Positions 62,461-64,000 of a DNA stretch of 64,000 nucleotides are shown one piece after another. The position numbers and the translations under genes were made by a program. The stretch is from contig JAAFJO010000001.1 in NCBI GenBank assembly GCA_013298145.1, forward strand, positions 124,001 to 188,000, given 5' to 3'. The stretch's first letter is position 1. Each line of letters starts with the position of its first letter. A model generated the notes under the pieces. That model saw only the letters and a program-made list of their open reading frames with translations. It was not told where the DNA came from and ran no database searches. This stretch comes from Betaproteobacteria bacterium. GTDB taxonomy: Bacteria; Pseudomonadota; Gammaproteobacteria; Burkholderiales; Casimicrobiaceae.

Positions 62461-62482
62461 TGATCGCGTTTTTAGGCGATCA
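62461..62482 (+). terminator. terminator-like hairpin after the PhyH gene
   Basis: TGATCGC / GCGATCA with an 8-base loop containing TTTTTA, followed by ATTTTG. A modest candidate, directly after the stop codon. Confidence 0.5.
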
Positions 62483-62554
62483 ATTTTGCCGTTTGAAAAC
62501 CCGTTATAGGCGACGGCTTGACGTCGCTTCTGGGCAACTCATTAACGCATCGAA

Positions 62555-62863
62555 GCGCGGTCAAGCCCGCGCCTACAACCTGCATCTAGCACCCTTGCTC
62601 GCATAGCGCCTTGGAAAAAGAGTCGCGTCAGCTCGGCGTAGGTCGGACACCCGAAGGGATTCCGACACATCCAAGTTCGCATAACGACACCGATTGAAAG
62701 CCTACGGCGGTGGGTTACGAGTCGGATCCGCGAGCGATCCGACCTACCTCGCTGCGCCGGGATGACGCTTCTTGTGGGCTTACGAGGAGATGCAGGGTGG
62801 GCACCCCGTGCCCACCATATGCTCCATTGCGAATCGATGGTGGCCAGAAGGTTGCCCACCCTA
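62555..62863. repeat. cluster of short palindromes in an intergenic region
   Basis: At least four different stem-loops: GCGCGG/CCGCGC (62555-62572), GTCGGA/TCCGAC (62642-62666), GTCGGATC/GATCCGAC (62721-62743), GGTGGGCAC/GTGCCCACC (62796-62816), plus a degenerate GGTGG...GCCCACC at 62839-62860. Such wording (GTGGGCACCCCGTGCCCAC; TCGGATCCGCGAGCGATCCGA) is typical of scattered REP-like palindromes. No gene is visible in 62483-62920. Confidence 0.7.
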
Positions 62864-62920
62864 CCGAGCCACCGGGCTTGCCGTTGCGTCTCGCCTCGAC
62901 CGAGGGGTTACGAGTCACTG

Positions 62921-63358
62921 CTACAGCCCGACGTGTTCTCTAACGGCTGCGAAGACGATGCCGTTCTTCGTTCCACCGTCGTTCAAGTAACAACGGATCC
63001 CTTCGACTGTGGAGACACGGTTCAACCAAGCAACGCCGTCACTCAGGACGGCCTGAAGTAGAGCAGCGGATGGCTCCTTGTCTGCCACTGCGGAGACAAT
63101 TTCGTTCCAGGCTTCTTCCGTCGCAACAGTTTCGAGCCTCACCTGCACGTGGCATTTGTGCGCCGCTGGACTTGAATCCTGCCCTAGTTCTCGAATGTAC
63201 ACACCAAGGTTGATGTAAAGCCCTCCGCTACCCCACGGGTTCTTCTGGATATTAAGAACCTGAATCGTCTCCTCTCTGTCGCGCCACCAAGTCCGTGCCT
63301 TCTTGCGGAAGCCTTGGGTCTTCAGCGTCGGTGATATCGATGACTCAAGCGGAAGCAC
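62921..63358 (-). CDS. DUF4304-like hypothetical protein
   Basis: A 145-residue protein. The N-terminus (LESSISPTLKTQGFRKKARTWWRD, then IQVLNIQKNPWGSGGLYINLGVYI) resembles DUF4304 proteins, small soluble proteins of unknown function. The start is a GTG at 63358 without a clear ribosome site, with an in-frame stop a few codons upstream. The base composition appears more AT-rich than the neighbours, and a palindrome cluster lies on its 3' side, so horizontal gain is possible. Confidence 0.7.
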   Translation of the reverse strand: MLPLESSISPTLKTQGFRKKARTWWRDREETIQVLNIQKNPWGSGGLYINLGVYIRELGQDSSPAAHKCHVQVRLETVATEEAWNEIVSAVADKEPSAALLQAVLSDGVAWLNRVSTVEGIRCYLNDGGTKNGIVFAAVREHVGL

Positions 63359-63388
63359 GTTCTGACTTCTAAGTTAAGTTATCGAACG

Positions 63389-64000
63389 TCACGCGCGAGG
63401 ACCGCTATCCGCCCGTGCCGCCACCAACGTATTCTGCAAAAGCATCGTAATCGTCATCGGCCCGACACCGCCCGGCACAGGCGTGATGTAGCTGGCGACT
63501 TCTTTGGCGCTTTCGAAATCGACGTCGCCCACGAGCCCACCGCCTTGTTCTATCGGGAGGCGGTTGATACCAACGTCTAACACGACTGCATCGGTTTTAA
63601 TCATGTTGCCCTGAATAAATCGGGGTCTGCCGACTGCGGCTACAAGGATATCTGCTTGCTTCGTGATCGCGGCCAAATCTTTCGTGCCGGAATGGCAAAT
63701 CGTGACGGTGGCGTTGGCGTGAAGGAGCAGTAGCGCCATCGGTTTGCCGACGATGTTGCTGCGCCCGACGACGACGGCGTGTTTGCCGCGCAAATCCTTC
63801 ATGCCGATATCGGCGAGCATTTCCATGCAGCCAGCGGGCGTGCAGGAGACGAAGCGCGGTTCGCCGATGGTGAGCGCGCCCACGTTTTCCGCATGAAAGC
63901 CATCCACGTCTTTATCGACGGAAATCGCTTCGAGCACTTTCTTTTCGTCGATCTGTTTCGGCAAGGGAAGCTGCACGAGGATGCCGTGAATGGTTGCATC
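63389..64000 (-). CDS. folD: bifunctional methylenetetrahydrofolate dehydrogenase/cyclohydrolase (5' end outside window)
   Basis: The C-terminal 203 residues of FolD, which interconverts 5,10-methylene-THF, methenyl-THF and formyl-THF. The frame runs to the end of the window. Signature stretches include [49 protein letters not shown], and the ending [21 protein letters not shown]. The start lies outside the window on the right. Confidence 0.96.
   Translation of the reverse strand, partial: DATIHGILVQLPLPKQIDEKKVLEAISVDKDVDGFHAENVGALTIGEPRFVSCTPAGCMEMLADIGMKDLRGKHAVVVGRSNIVGKPMALLLLHANATVTICHSGTKDLAAITKQADILVAAVGRPRFIQGNMIKTDAVVLDVGINRLPIEQGGGLVGDVDFESAKEVASYITPVPGGVGPMTITMLLQNTLVAARADSGPRA

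Overview
The window looks like chromosome of a Gram-negative betaproteobacterium, probably Burkholderiales or a close relative. The support is two adjacent trimeric porins of the betaproteobacterial type, Coq7 (ubiquinone synthesis), MsbA (lipid A export), the zapB-like/zapA - 6S RNA - EVE gene order, and a divergent LysM-dprA / def-fmt locus next to topB. Base composition looks moderately high in G+C, apart from some AT-rich intergenic stretches. No rRNA, tRNA, transposase, integrase or CRISPR array is visible. The two ends cut through genes: a KefB/C-type antiporter on the left and folD on the right.

Layout: 1-4037 carries a cation antiporter tail, a lipoprotein glycerophosphodiesterase, and an acyl-CoA-binding protein divergent from a wax ester synthase/DGAT. 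4038-9152 is a small accessory island: an AbiEi/AbiEii (type IV) toxin-antitoxin pair behind an 18-bp inverted repeat, an Mrr-type restriction endonuclease with a PUA/EVE-like N-terminal domain, and a Fic-fold protein whose catalytic histidine position is glutamine. 9149-24107 is mixed housekeeping: BaiN-like flavoprotein, RhlE-type helicase, ybhP-clsB pair, RRM protein, YccA/BI-1 protein, an HtrA-like protein with all three catalytic residues replaced, ttcA, a molybdopterin oxidoreductase, a TPR protein, msrB and coq7. 24124-31404 is envelope related: two porins, a single polypeptide joining a WecA/WbpL-type phosphosugar transferase to a WbpM/CapD-type dehydratase, and msbA.

31464-37049 is a vitamin B12 unit: a cobalamin riboswitch followed by btuB, btuF, cobT, cobS and a cobC-like phosphatase, with overlapping or closely spaced genes. 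greB overlaps the end of the unit by one base. 37678-38888 holds the zapB-like/zapA pair, 6S RNA and an EVE gene. 38883-39052 is a pair of inverted heptanucleotide arrays in front of a TauE/SafE permease. Next come an ECH-family hydrolase, an intergenic region full of short repeats, a double-GNAT protein, topB, dprA, a LysM protein, def, fmt, a large unrecognised protein, an FKBP isomerase, pepN, a CBS/DUF294 protein with a DEDDh exonuclease, and hemB. The right end has a cupin, a HAD phosphatase, two c-type cytochromes, a PhyH-type oxygenase, a cluster of palindromes, a DUF4304-like gene and folD.

Most unusual: the same palindromic GC-rich element lies in frame inside two unrelated genes (the molybdoenzyme and the triheme cytochrome) about 40 kb apart; the transferase-dehydratase fusion; the catalytically altered Fic and HtrA proteins; and the heptamer arrays that occupy the ribosome-binding region of the permease gene. 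I saw no convincing wholly new multi-gene system. The 4.0-9.2 kb island is the best place to look for one.
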